Assembly: GCA_016932015.1 (NCBI GenBank)
Contig: JAFGDQ010000071.1
Location: forward strand, 1 to 50,071
Direction: 5' to 3'
Length of the DNA: 50,071 bases
DNA from: Spirochaetota bacterium
Lineage (GTDB): Bacteria > Spirochaetota > UBA4802 > JAFGDQ01
Part shown: positions 43,257-50,071 of the stretch, in pieces
Numbering within the stretch: the first letter of the stretch is position 1
How the letters are laid out: each line of letters starts with the position of its first letter
Position numbers and translations under genes: made by a program
Notes under the pieces: model-generated
Database searches by the model: none
What the model was told of the DNA's origin: nothing
Seen by the model: the letters and a program-made list of their open reading frames with translations, nothing else

Positions 43257-44216
43257 ATGAATGAAAAATTTATACCCAAATTTTTTGCAAGATCCCCGCT
43301 ATTCCAGACCGTATACGGCAGCCTTAAATTAAAAAAGAATGACAGTCATCCGGTTTTCAAAACCGCAGAGAAAATAATTGTAAACGGTTGTAATGGTGAA
43401 AAACTGCTGTGCTATTACTCAGGACAGCCTGACGGGAATCCGGCCGGTACAGTACTTCTGATTCACGGATGGGAGGGAAGTTCCGACTCTTCATATATTA
43501 AAAGTGCAGCCAAATACCTATTCAACAAGGGATATAATATCTTCAGATTAAATTTAAGAGATCACGGTGACAGCCATCATCTGAACGAAGGCATCTTCAA
43601 GTCCACACTTATAGATGAAACATTTACCGCTGTATGCGAAGTGGCAAGCTTTAAAAAAAATCTCCCTTTCTTCATTGCAGGGTACTCACTCGGAGGCAAC
43701 TTCGCGCTCAGGATCGCTTTAAGAGGAACAAAGATAAAAAACCTGAAACACGTGGTTGCAGTAAGCCCTGTTATTGACCCGGCTGCCTCAACTAAAGCGA
43801 CTGATAAAACAGGTATAATCAGATATTACTTCCTGAAAAAATGGAAAAGGTCCATGGAAAAGAAACAGAATCTCTTCCCTGACCTTTATGATTTCACTGC
43901 CGTTTTGGACCTGAAAAGCATATGGGAAATGACTGAAAAAGTTATAACTGAACATTCTGAATTCAGCAGCAATGAGGAATATTTTTCAAAATACACACTT
44001 ACCGGAAATACATTCAAAAATTTAAAAACGCCAACCACAATTATTACTTCAATAGACGACCCTATTATTCCTGTTGATGACTTTTATGAGTTAAAATCGA
44101 ACGGCAAGCTGGAAATTATTATTCAACCGTATGGCGGACATAACGGATTTTTTGATTTCTTCCCTTCAATAGTCTGGTATCACGAAAAGATGGCCCGTAT
44201 ATTTAATCAGTATTAA
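43257..44216 (+). CDS. Alpha/beta hydrolase, YheT-like
   Basis: A 319-residue cytoplasmic hydrolase of the YheT/UPF0017-like alpha/beta fold. The oxyanion-loop motif LLIHGWEGSS is at about 67-76, the nucleophile elbow GYSLGG at about 142-147 (Ser144), the acid in TSIDDPIIP near 272-280 and the base histidine in YGGHNGF near 292-298. The N-terminal FARSPLFQTVYGSL is characteristic: this family begins with a segment on where the protein fits over its site. Substrates are probably short esters or lipid esters; no member is well defined. It lies between the transporter operon and the selenoprotein gene and appears monocistronic. Confidence 0.88.
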   Translation: MNEKFIPKFFARSPLFQTVYGSLKLKKNDSHPVFKTAEKIIVNGCNGEKLLCYYSGQPDGNPAGTVLLIHGWEGSSDSSYIKSAAKYLFNKGYNIFRLNLRDHGDSHHLNEGIFKSTLIDETFTAVCEVASFKKNLPFFIAGYSLGGNFALRIALRGTKIKNLKHVVAVSPVIDPAASTKATDKTGIIRYYFLKKWKRSMEKKQNLFPDLYDFTAVLDLKSIWEMTEKVITEHSEFSSNEEYFSKYTLTGNTFKNLKTPTTIITSIDDPIIPVDDFYELKSNGKLEIIIQPYGGHNGFFDFFPSIVWYHEKMARIFNQY

Positions 44217-44293
44217 ACATTTTTCTGCAACCGGGTACACATCTTTATGTCTGCTAAAAATATTCTGTAAACGGCAGGATTATTTTTCTCATA

Positions 44294-44322
44294 TTGACTT
44301 AGTATTCCACTTACTGTAATAT
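44294..44322 (+). promoter_or_regulatory. Promoter of the selenoprotein gene
   Basis: TTGACT (44294-44299) and TAATAT (44317-44322) are exactly 17 bases apart. Transcription from here gives a leader of about 105 bases that contains the hairpin at 44369-44387 and a consensus AAGGAGG ribosome-binding site. Confidence 0.5.
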
Positions 44323-44368
44323 AGTAATAAACCATTAATTACCGCCTTATAATACCCGGCCGGTAGAT

Positions 44369-44387
44369 TGTATGGTTTGTCCATACA
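44369..44387 (+). promoter_or_regulatory. Hairpin in the leader of the selenoprotein gene
   Basis: TGTATGG (44369-44375) and CCATACA (44381-44387) form a perfect 7-bp stem with a TTTGT loop, 46 bases ahead of the start codon. It could equally be an operator for a dimeric regulator. Confidence 0.35.
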
Positions 44388-44433
44388 CTAAATAAAATTT
44401 TGAAAACATTATGACATACCTAAGGAGGAAATC

Positions 44434-46161
44434 ATGTCAGACAATATTATAAGTAATGTTATCAATCCTGAAATTTTCCGGGAAGGAGGCATGCCGGAGA
44501 CCGCATTCATGGATCATAGTAATTATAATATGGCAGACCGTCCCGATTCGCTGGATAATAAAACTATTTACCTGGTAGATACCGGATTTGGCGGAAGCGC
44601 CAGATTTATGATAAAACTGCAGGAATATTTTAAGGAAGTCATGCCTTCAGTAAAAACTGTCCGCAAAAGAAAACCGGGCATTCCATTTATGGGAAATGCC
44701 CCGGAACTGTGGAATGAAATCAAAGAAAAAGGAGATGCCGCCATACTAGGGGTGGCAGGCTGACCCGGATGTGTCGGGGGCGTTGCCTCCGGATGCAGAG
44801 AACTTGAAAGCATGGGCGTGCCGACTGCGCCTCTATCAACTGTGGCTTTTAAAGCAGCCGCCAACGCCGGATTTGGCGGTGATACACCTTTTATATATAC
44901 ACCTGACCCTGTAGTCGGCGCAAGTGATGATCTGCTTCTTTCCTATGTCAAAGGCAAAAGCCCTGATACAGGTAAAATCGTATTTGATGAAATCATCGAC
45001 GCTCTGACCAGAATTCCGGAAAAGAACAAAACAGCAGAGAAATATCAGGCAGCTATACCGCAGGGTATTCTGAAACCTGATACCGAAGATAATCTTCAGC
45101 GTCTTTTTTATGAAAAAGGCTGGACTGACGGGCTTCCGGTAATACTTCCGACTCAGGAGCGCGTACAGAAAATGCTAATCGAAACAAGTGCCTTTCCTGA
45201 AGATATTGTCGCAGAACCGAATTTTCTAAATCCGACACAGCTGACGGTTATGAATGTTGCAGTAGTCGCGGTAATGGCAGGTGCAAGACCTGAGCATTTT
45301 CCTGTAATTTTAGCCGTTGCTTCAAGCGGTGAACGAGCCATTCTCGGCTCGACCACTCCTTTTGCCGCAATGCTGTTAGTAAACGGCCCGATAAGAAACG
45401 AAATCGGTATGAACTCAGGATTAGCAGCTTTCAGCCCTGTTAATATTGCAAATTCCGCCATAGGCCGCTCCTGGTCATTATTAGGTGCTGTAACCGGCGG
45501 GCACAAACTGAAAAATACATTATGGTCATCTCAGGGAAACGGTATCGCATACAACAATCTTTGTATAGCGGAAAATGAAGAAAGAAGCGTTTGGGAACCT
45601 TTTCATGTTCAAAAAGGATTTAAACGAGAAGAAAGCGTAGTGAGCATATTCCGCGGATGGACTTTCAGCCACAGCATGGGGGCCGCATCTTTCCGATCAT
45701 ATGCAGAGGAGGCAGCCATTTTGCTTCAGTCATTTTCAGCTTATAATGCTTCCGCTACGCTTATTCTGGATCCTTTAGTTGCAATGAGTCTAAAAGAAAA
45801 TAATGGATTCCGCACTAAAGAAGATTTCAGCAGAATTATTTCCGAAACAACTGAAATGACAGCTGACCGCTTCTGGAAAACGGATTATGTCGATTTCCTT
45901 ACACGCCCACTGGCTGATAAAGGGGAAGAGCCGTATGCATCATGGATAAAACTATCCGGTGATGCGCTTATAAGACCATATCATGATCCTGAAAAAATTA
46001 ATATTATTGTAACCGGTGGAGAAACAAGCCCGGTATTTAAAGCATGCGATTTCGGTTATATTAATAGCTTCTCAATAGATAAATGGCGTGCAGACACCGG
46101 ATATATGTGTAAAGACGGTTCATGCGGGTTACCGGATGCTCCGGTTGAATATGATGATTAG
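44434..46161 (+). CDS. Selenoprotein of the UGSC-like family, with C-terminal companion domain (UGA at 44761-44763 read as Sec)
   Basis: One gene of 575 residues if the in-frame TGA at 44761-44763 is read as selenocysteine (U110). Without read-through it looks like two pieces, but the frame continues without shift, the second piece has no ribosome-binding site, and its first 17 codons before the next ATG encode conserved-looking protein. Residues 44-140 match the UGSC family pattern: IYLVDTGFGG, then AAILGVAG-U-PGC-VGG, then ELESMGVPTAPLST. The family name motif U-G-S-C appears as U-P-G-C, a UxxC redox pair. Residues about 200-575 form the domain usually associated with it (GWTDGLPVILPT, IAENEERSVWEPFHV, VTGGETSP). 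The biochemical role is unknown. A SECIS-like hairpin follows the TGA; AAGGAGG precedes the ATG. Confidence 0.85.
44770..44797 (+). promoter_or_regulatory. Bacterial SECIS-like element
   Basis: Directly downstream of the UGA, GGGGGC (44776-44781) pairs with GCCTCC (44785-44790), one G-U included, around the apical loop GTT (44782-44784). The stem extends down through 44770-44775 with 44791-44797 using one bulged G and some wobble pairs. The loop starts with G and lies 19 bases after the UGA, which agrees with what is known of bacterial SECIS elements (small G-containing apical loop, roughly 16-37 bases from the UGA). Confidence 0.75.
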
Positions 46162-46207
46162 TGAAACATATCTATGCTTATACTCCAGTATGATTCAATT
46201 ATAAAAC

Positions 46208-46231
46208 AACCGGCCGGTATTTTGGCCGGTT
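46208..46231 (+). terminator. Terminator hairpin of the selenoprotein gene
   Basis: AACCGGCC (46208-46215) and GGCCGGTT (46224-46231) form a perfect 8-bp stem with an 8-base loop, 47 bases past the stop codon. There is no T-run afterwards. Confidence 0.6.
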
Positions 46232-46318
46232 AATTCACAACTACTTCAGTCATTTATAAAAATTTAATAATGAACAACCCTGCCGCAAGCAGCGGGATAT
46301 CAAAAACTAAAAATCCTT

Positions 46319-46336
46319 TCCGCGGCAAGCCGCGGA
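46319..46336. repeat. Near-perfect GC-rich palindrome
   Basis: TCCGCGGC-AA-GCCGCGGA (46319-46336) stands out in an AT-rich gap. It could be a hairpin in RNA (7 bp with a CAAG loop) or a DNA-binding site. Just upstream (about 46283-46295) CCGC-AAGCA-GCGG makes another small hairpin. Confidence 0.5.
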
Positions 46337-46513
46337 GAACTAAACTAAAAGAGATTAAAAATACAGAATCTTGTTTTATGGAACAGTGTTCTCTTGGTAA
46401 AAAAATGTTGACTTTACGAGATTTCGCACAGATCGTAAAATTTCTTAACTAAAATCACATTTTGTTATTTTTTTATTCGCCCATTACTGATTTACCTGAT
46501 TACATGGAGCCTT

Positions 46514-47427
46514 ATGACAAAAAAAAGCATTATTCGTAATTATAAGATCTATTCAATCGGTTTCGGTATTTTAGTTGCATCAGCCTTCAGGGTTATTGCT
46601 CCTGTCTTTGTTGCATTTAAATCTCCTGCTCTTGATACCGCATTCACTATTATGTGTTTTTTCAGCGGAATAATCGTCGGGCTGTTTTCCTATTCTATCG
46701 GAAAAATAACACTGGTTCGTACTATCCGTGAGATTCATACATGTACAGAAAAATTATTCGAAGGCGATTGACCCTGTCATCTGCTATATCAAACAGAGTT
46801 TCGGAAAGCGAATCAACGCTTCAATCTACGAGCAGGACAATACAGGAAATTGAGAAAAGTTCTGAAGAAATGACTTCCATAATGAATATAATTAACGATA
46901 TCGCGGATAAGATCAATCTGCTTTCACTGAATGCTGCAATTGAATCGGCCAGGGCCGGCGAAGCAGGCCGGGGATTTGCAGTCGTTGCTGATGAGATTTC
47001 CAAACTTGCTGAGCAGACAAGCATGAGCGTTAAAAACATAGACAATCTTATAAAGACAAATCATAATGACGTAATAAAAGGTGTTTCAGGAATAAACAGC
47101 ATCATAGAAATAACACAATATGTCATCAATAATATTACTGATGTAACATCAACCGTTAAAGAAATTGAAAACATTATGCAGGTACAGCTCGATCATAATG
47201 ACAACGTAAATAAGGAAGCACAAAAAATTCAAAAGGTTATTTCAGAAACAAATAATGCTTTTACAATGTACAGCGATTCTTCAGATAAAATAAACAAATC
47301 AATTCAGGAAATTGGTGAATTAGTTTTAACAAATTCATCATCCGGAGAGGAACTGGCGGCATCGGCAAAGGAAATATCTGATATGACCACCCAGTTAAAT
47401 AGTAAAATCAAAATTTTTAAGACTTAA
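46514..47427 (+). pseudogene. Methyl-accepting chemotaxis protein, frameshifted and internally shortened
   Basis: The first frame (46514-46771) encodes two membrane helices (about residues 14-34 and 47-66) and the start of a HAMP-like region ending TEKLFEGD before a TGA. The chemoreceptor signalling domain continues in another frame from about 46772 ([13 protein letters not shown]...) to 47427, with the conserved hairpin tip [20 protein letters not shown] and the [15 protein letters not shown] arm. One extra T near 46768-46770 would join the frames as EGD-LTLS. In addition, only about 55 residues separate the membrane part from the tip, while about 150 follow it, so much of the HAMP and descending helix is missing. 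Probably a decayed receptor; a sequencing error would explain the frameshift but not the shortening. GGAG lies before the ATG. Confidence 0.8.
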
Positions 47428-47511
47428 AGTATTTTTATTGTTTGTTTTTAAATTACTTATGAATTCATTTCCCGGATGAACCTGACTAAATTAAAAAGTC
47501 AGTAAACAATC

Positions 47512-48138
47512 ATGAAACATTTTTTAAATAAAATATTTATTGTCTCAGGTATATTCTGCTTATCCTTTTCATTGAGAGCTGCAGAAGAAAAAAGCACAAA
47601 AGAAGAATATAAACTTCAGCAATATGAAGAAATAAAAAAAGAGCAGAAGAAGGAATTTAAAAGAGGTGTTTATAAAAGCACGAAGAAAGACTATGTTAAC
47701 GACTGGATCGGGAAAGATATTAATTATCAGAAAAAAGTTATTAAACTTAAAAAGGATTACAGAGATTGGGTTATAGATAAAATTAAAAATAAACAAAGTG
47801 TCCGCTTTAAAGACTATGAACCTCTGAAATTAATGACCCGTGTGGAAAAACAAATTCTGTCCGAATACCATAACATGCTTTTTGAAAAGCAGAAACAGCA
47901 AAAGCCGGTTAATCGCAGAAAGAAAAGAATAAAACAAACTCAGCCTGAAAAAAAACCCGCTGAGAAAAATAATAATACATCAATTAAAACTGATAATAAA
48001 ATTCAGGCAATACCGGAAGAAATACCGGCTGATAATGCAGAGAATGAATATTTTTATTATATTCTGCTTGGGATTGCAGGAATTCTAATTATTATTTCAG
48101 CTATTTTTTTAATAAAAAAATACAGAAACCAGGAATAA
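47512..48138 (+). CDS. Hypothetical lysine-rich envelope protein with C-terminal membrane anchor
   Basis: A 208-residue protein I do not recognise. It has a signal peptide (about 1-23, cut near LRAAEE), an extremely charged Lys/Glu/Gln-rich middle (helical, low complexity) and a single hydrophobic helix at about 183-202 followed by a basic tail (KKYRNQE). The expected topology is a periplasmic helical domain anchored in the inner membrane with a short cytoplasmic end. No catalytic motif. A small hairpin (CTGACT at 47482-47487 with AGTCAG at 47497-47502) lies just before the start codon. It is not obviously linked to the broken chemoreceptor upstream. Confidence 0.65.
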   Translation: MKHFLNKIFIVSGIFCLSFSLRAAEEKSTKEEYKLQQYEEIKKEQKKEFKRGVYKSTKKDYVNDWIGKDINYQKKVIKLKKDYRDWVIDKIKNKQSVRFKDYEPLKLMTRVEKQILSEYHNMLFEKQKQQKPVNRRKKRIKQTQPEKKPAEKNNNTSIKTDNKIQAIPEEIPADNAENEYFYYILLGIAGILIIISAIFLIKKYRNQE

Positions 48139-48196
48139 GTTTAACTTTTTTAATTTTATATATAAGTGCCTGATATAACTCTAAAGGCTAAAAAAA

Positions 48197-49636
48197 TTAA
48201 AACTTTAACTTATCTTTTAACGAATCCTTTGCATCATCAACGGATCCTGATTTAACTGCATCCTTAACAGTGTCTTTTGCTTTATCCTTTGCCGCATCCT
48301 TGACATCCCCTACAGAATCCTTAATCAGTTCCGTAATCGAAGGAAGTTTAGGTTTTATTAATACAGGCCTGGGTTTACTCATCGATCCGGTTACTTTATA
48401 CTGAAGGTCTACTCTGCCCTCTTCATTGGTCAGCTTTTTCATTGCCACTTCTGTAACCTTGTCAGGTTTGACATATTTTTTAAGGTTTCCCACATTAGCT
48501 TTTTCAACATTCTTTTTAATACCGGATTTTACAGATGCTCCATGCTTTTCCTCCAGAAGCATTTCCATATCAAGGTTAACAGCTTTTGATTTTATATTAA
48601 CCATACCTTCGTATGTCAGAAGATAGTCTTTTGTTGGAATTTTCCCGTCTTTTAGTTTTACTACATTGTTTTTATACCATACGTTAACATAGGCATCTTT
48701 CCAGGAAATCGTATCTTTTAAAAACGAAAATTTGCCGCAGTATCTGGTAAGCTGTTCTGCCGATTTCATTTTTTCAAATATCTGAAGCCCTGTCATTATG
48801 CCGTAAGGAAGCCCCATCTTCAAACTTACTTCCGGATTCAGGACTCTTGTCTTTTTGTCAAACGGGATAATCTTCCCGTCAATGTCAAATCCTATATCGA
48901 AAGATTTGACGCTTCCGGATTTCATTTTTCCGATTGTCTTTATACCCATTTTGATATCCATCCCGATGGAATCCCTGTTCTGCAGATCATCAGGATCAAT
49001 ATTAATTGAATGTACAAGAACTGTAAGATCATATGCCTGAAAAGTCTGGCCAGGCCCCTGATCAGAATACTTAAGCTGTCCTTTTTCAATTCCAACCTTT
49101 CCTATTGTTATTTCTATGGGGATATTATCCGCGGTAAGCGGTTCTGATTTAGCAGCGGGTTCCTTTACTTTTTTAACTTCTTTTTTTCCCTGACTTTTGT
49201 CTGTGGACGGGGTTATTAAATCAGAAAAATTAAACTTTCCGCTTTTATATTTGATTACATTGATAACCGGTTCATAAAGTACAAGCTCATTCAGAATAAA
49301 CCTTCCTGAAAGAAGAGGCAGGAATTGTATTTTAAAATTGAATGCCTGTAATCCTACAAAAAGGTCCTTTGCTGCTACCGGCTTTCCCTTTAAAGAGGTA
49401 AGCTGTTTTTCCGTTTTGTAATTCGATATTTTTACTTCTTTGACTTCTATACCGGAGGCAATCGCGAATACTCCAATGTCAATATCCTTAAGAGTAACAT
49501 GCCTGTGCAACGCTTTCTCCATGCCGGCAGCTATCATCTCTTCATCAACCACAATCATTATCACCACACTTGCTGCGACCAGTAATACAACAAGTACACC
49601 AATGACTATTCCGATCCATTTAAATATCTTTTTCAT
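48197..49636 (-). CDS. AsmA-like inner-membrane-anchored protein
   Basis: A 479-residue protein with an N-terminal membrane helix (about 7-28) and a long periplasmic beta-rich region. The opening (helix, then ALHRHVTLKDIDIGVFA, later FNFKIQFLPLLSGRFILNEL and EPVINVIKYKSGKFNFSDLI) is the standard AsmA-family N-terminus; the AsmA-type C-terminal region follows at about 270-430 with CGKFSFLKDTISW. AsmA-like proteins are linked to phospholipid transport between membranes. The last 45 residues are a low-complexity Asp/Lys/Ala run of repeats (DAAKDKAKDTVKDAVK), probably a helical tail. The 5' side has AGAAAAAT-type purines before the start. Convergent with the 47512 gene. Confidence 0.85.
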   Translation of the reverse strand: MKKIFKWIGIVIGVLVVLLVAASVVIMIVVDEEMIAAGMEKALHRHVTLKDIDIGVFAIASGIEVKEVKISNYKTEKQLTSLKGKPVAAKDLFVGLQAFNFKIQFLPLLSGRFILNELVLYEPVINVIKYKSGKFNFSDLITPSTDKSQGKKEVKKVKEPAAKSEPLTADNIPIEITIGKVGIEKGQLKYSDQGPGQTFQAYDLTVLVHSINIDPDDLQNRDSIGMDIKMGIKTIGKMKSGSVKSFDIGFDIDGKIIPFDKKTRVLNPEVSLKMGLPYGIMTGLQIFEKMKSAEQLTRYCGKFSFLKDTISWKDAYVNVWYKNNVVKLKDGKIPTKDYLLTYEGMVNIKSKAVNLDMEMLLEEKHGASVKSGIKKNVEKANVGNLKKYVKPDKVTEVAMKKLTNEEGRVDLQYKVTGSMSKPRPVLIKPKLPSITELIKDSVGDVKDAAKDKAKDTVKDAVKSGSVDDAKDSLKDKLKF

Positions 49637-49785
49637 AATTTTTCTCCGGTAAAATTATATGAAATATAGAGTAATTTAAAAAACATACGAGGTCAAATTC
49701 TTTTTAAAGAAGCGGAGAAAAATAATTTATTCAATATTGGTAACTATTCAGCTGTTATCAATCTATGAGCAAATGCCATTTCCGG

Positions 49786-50071
49786 TTAAAAAACAGAATC
49801 ATAGATTAATTTTAGACCTGACAGGAAAAGAACTATATAAAGGTAGCGGTATATAACTTCCTGCCTGATTTTATTCAAAATAATATAACCCAGCTTCACA
49901 CCTATCGGAGCAAGAGGCATAAGAATAAGAGATGTCAGCAGATTAGCCGGATCAAACTGTCCGAGTACTGCATACGGGATTAGTTTAAGGGAATCTCTAA
50001 AAATTAACCCTACTATACAAATTAATTGACTTAATCCAATAAGAATAATAATTATCCAACAAAAAGCAATA
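49786..50071 (-). CDS. TauE/SafE-family membrane transporter, C-terminal part (gene runs off the window)
   Basis: An open frame on the minus strand enters at the window edge and ends with TAA at 49788-49786. About 94 residues are visible: a hydrophobic helix (WIIIILIGLSQLICIVGLIF), then the TauE/SafE C-terminal pattern LILMPLAPIGVKLGYIILNK, and a final helix YLYIVLFLSGLKLIYDSVF. The family exports sulfite, organosulfonates and similar anions across the inner membrane. The start lies beyond position 50071, so substrate clues from the N-terminal half are not available. Confidence 0.8.
   Translation of the reverse strand, partial: IAFCWIIIILIGLSQLICIVGLIFRDSLKLIPYAVLGQFDPANLLTSLILMPLAPIGVKLGYIILNKIRQEVIYRYLYIVLFLSGLKLIYDSVF

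Larger units (their letters stand above)
46162..46513. other. Intergenic region rich in hairpins (352 bases)
   Basis: Holds the terminator hairpin at 46208-46231, a second GC-rich hairpin at 46319-46336, and a spaced inverted repeat TTTACGA/TCGTAAA at 46413-46419 and 46433-46439. A 60-codon open frame (46270-46452) crosses the hairpin, has no ribosome-binding site and is not considered a gene. Confidence 0.5.

Noticed and set aside
46270..46452. 60-codon open frame after the selenoprotein gene
   Set aside because: No ribosome-binding site, crosses a strong palindrome, composition unlike coding DNA of the window, and no recognisable protein.
46769..46771. TGA in the chemoreceptor gene as a second selenocysteine codon
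   Set aside because: The frame after this TGA does not encode chemoreceptor sequence and stops soon; the true continuation is in another frame, so this is a frameshift.

Overview
The window is AT-rich, densely coding DNA from a diderm (Gram-negative-type) bacterium. Evidence for an outer membrane includes several lipoproteins, a LolA-like carrier, a beta-barrel protein and an AsmA-like protein. PilZ proteins, many PAS/histidine-kinase proteins, a chemoreceptor remnant and several large proteins without a recognised family would suit a free-living Spirochaetota-like lineage. That assignment is an inference; no rRNA or single-copy marker in the window settles it. No tRNA, rRNA, insertion sequence, CRISPR array or phage module was seen.

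Layout. 0.1-2.6 kb: two convergent PilZ genes and a VWA-TM-FHA protein. 2.8-4.1 kb: purD. 9.9-4.1 kb (minus strand): a run of TPR lipoprotein, LolA/LolB-like lipoprotein, small HNH nuclease and an 823-residue protein with a cyclic-nucleotide-binding-like domain. 10.3-11.9 kb: YugP-type membrane zinc peptidase and an unrecognised helical protein. 12.3-26.6 kb: purM, then a signalling block. It starts and ends with related hybrid histidine kinases. Between them lie an alpha-oxoamine synthase, a CrtI-like FAD oxidoreductase, a GNAT/FemAB-like acyltransferase and two tandem paralogous membrane histidine kinases. 26.6-34.2 kb (minus strand): gltD, gltB and gdhA for ammonium assimilation. 34.6-37.2 kb: a PEP/pyruvate-binding-domain protein. 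37.4-43.0 kb: a TetR-led operon for a LolCDE/MacB-like ABC transporter with its own LolA-like carrier and outer-membrane barrel. 43.3-44.2 kb: YheT-like hydrolase. 44.4-46.2 kb: a selenoprotein gene read through an in-frame UGA. 46.5-47.4 kb: a broken chemoreceptor. The rest is a small membrane protein, an AsmA-like protein and the 3' end of a TauE/SafE transporter.

Most notable. (1) The two tandem kinases at 21.2-24.5 kb are degenerate in complementary ways. The first has an intact ATPase domain but serine in place of the phospho-accepting histidine. The second keeps the histidine but has lost the G1, F and G2 box residues of its ATPase domain. This predicts an obligate two-gene kinase working in trans. 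It sits directly behind a three-enzyme cassette that could make a lipid-like or alpha-aminoketone molecule, which is a plausible but unproven signal-synthesis and sensing locus. (2) The gene at 44434-46161 is split by a TGA followed by a bacterial SECIS-like hairpin. It encodes a UGSC-family-like selenoprotein with a variant Sec-Pro-Gly-Cys motif.
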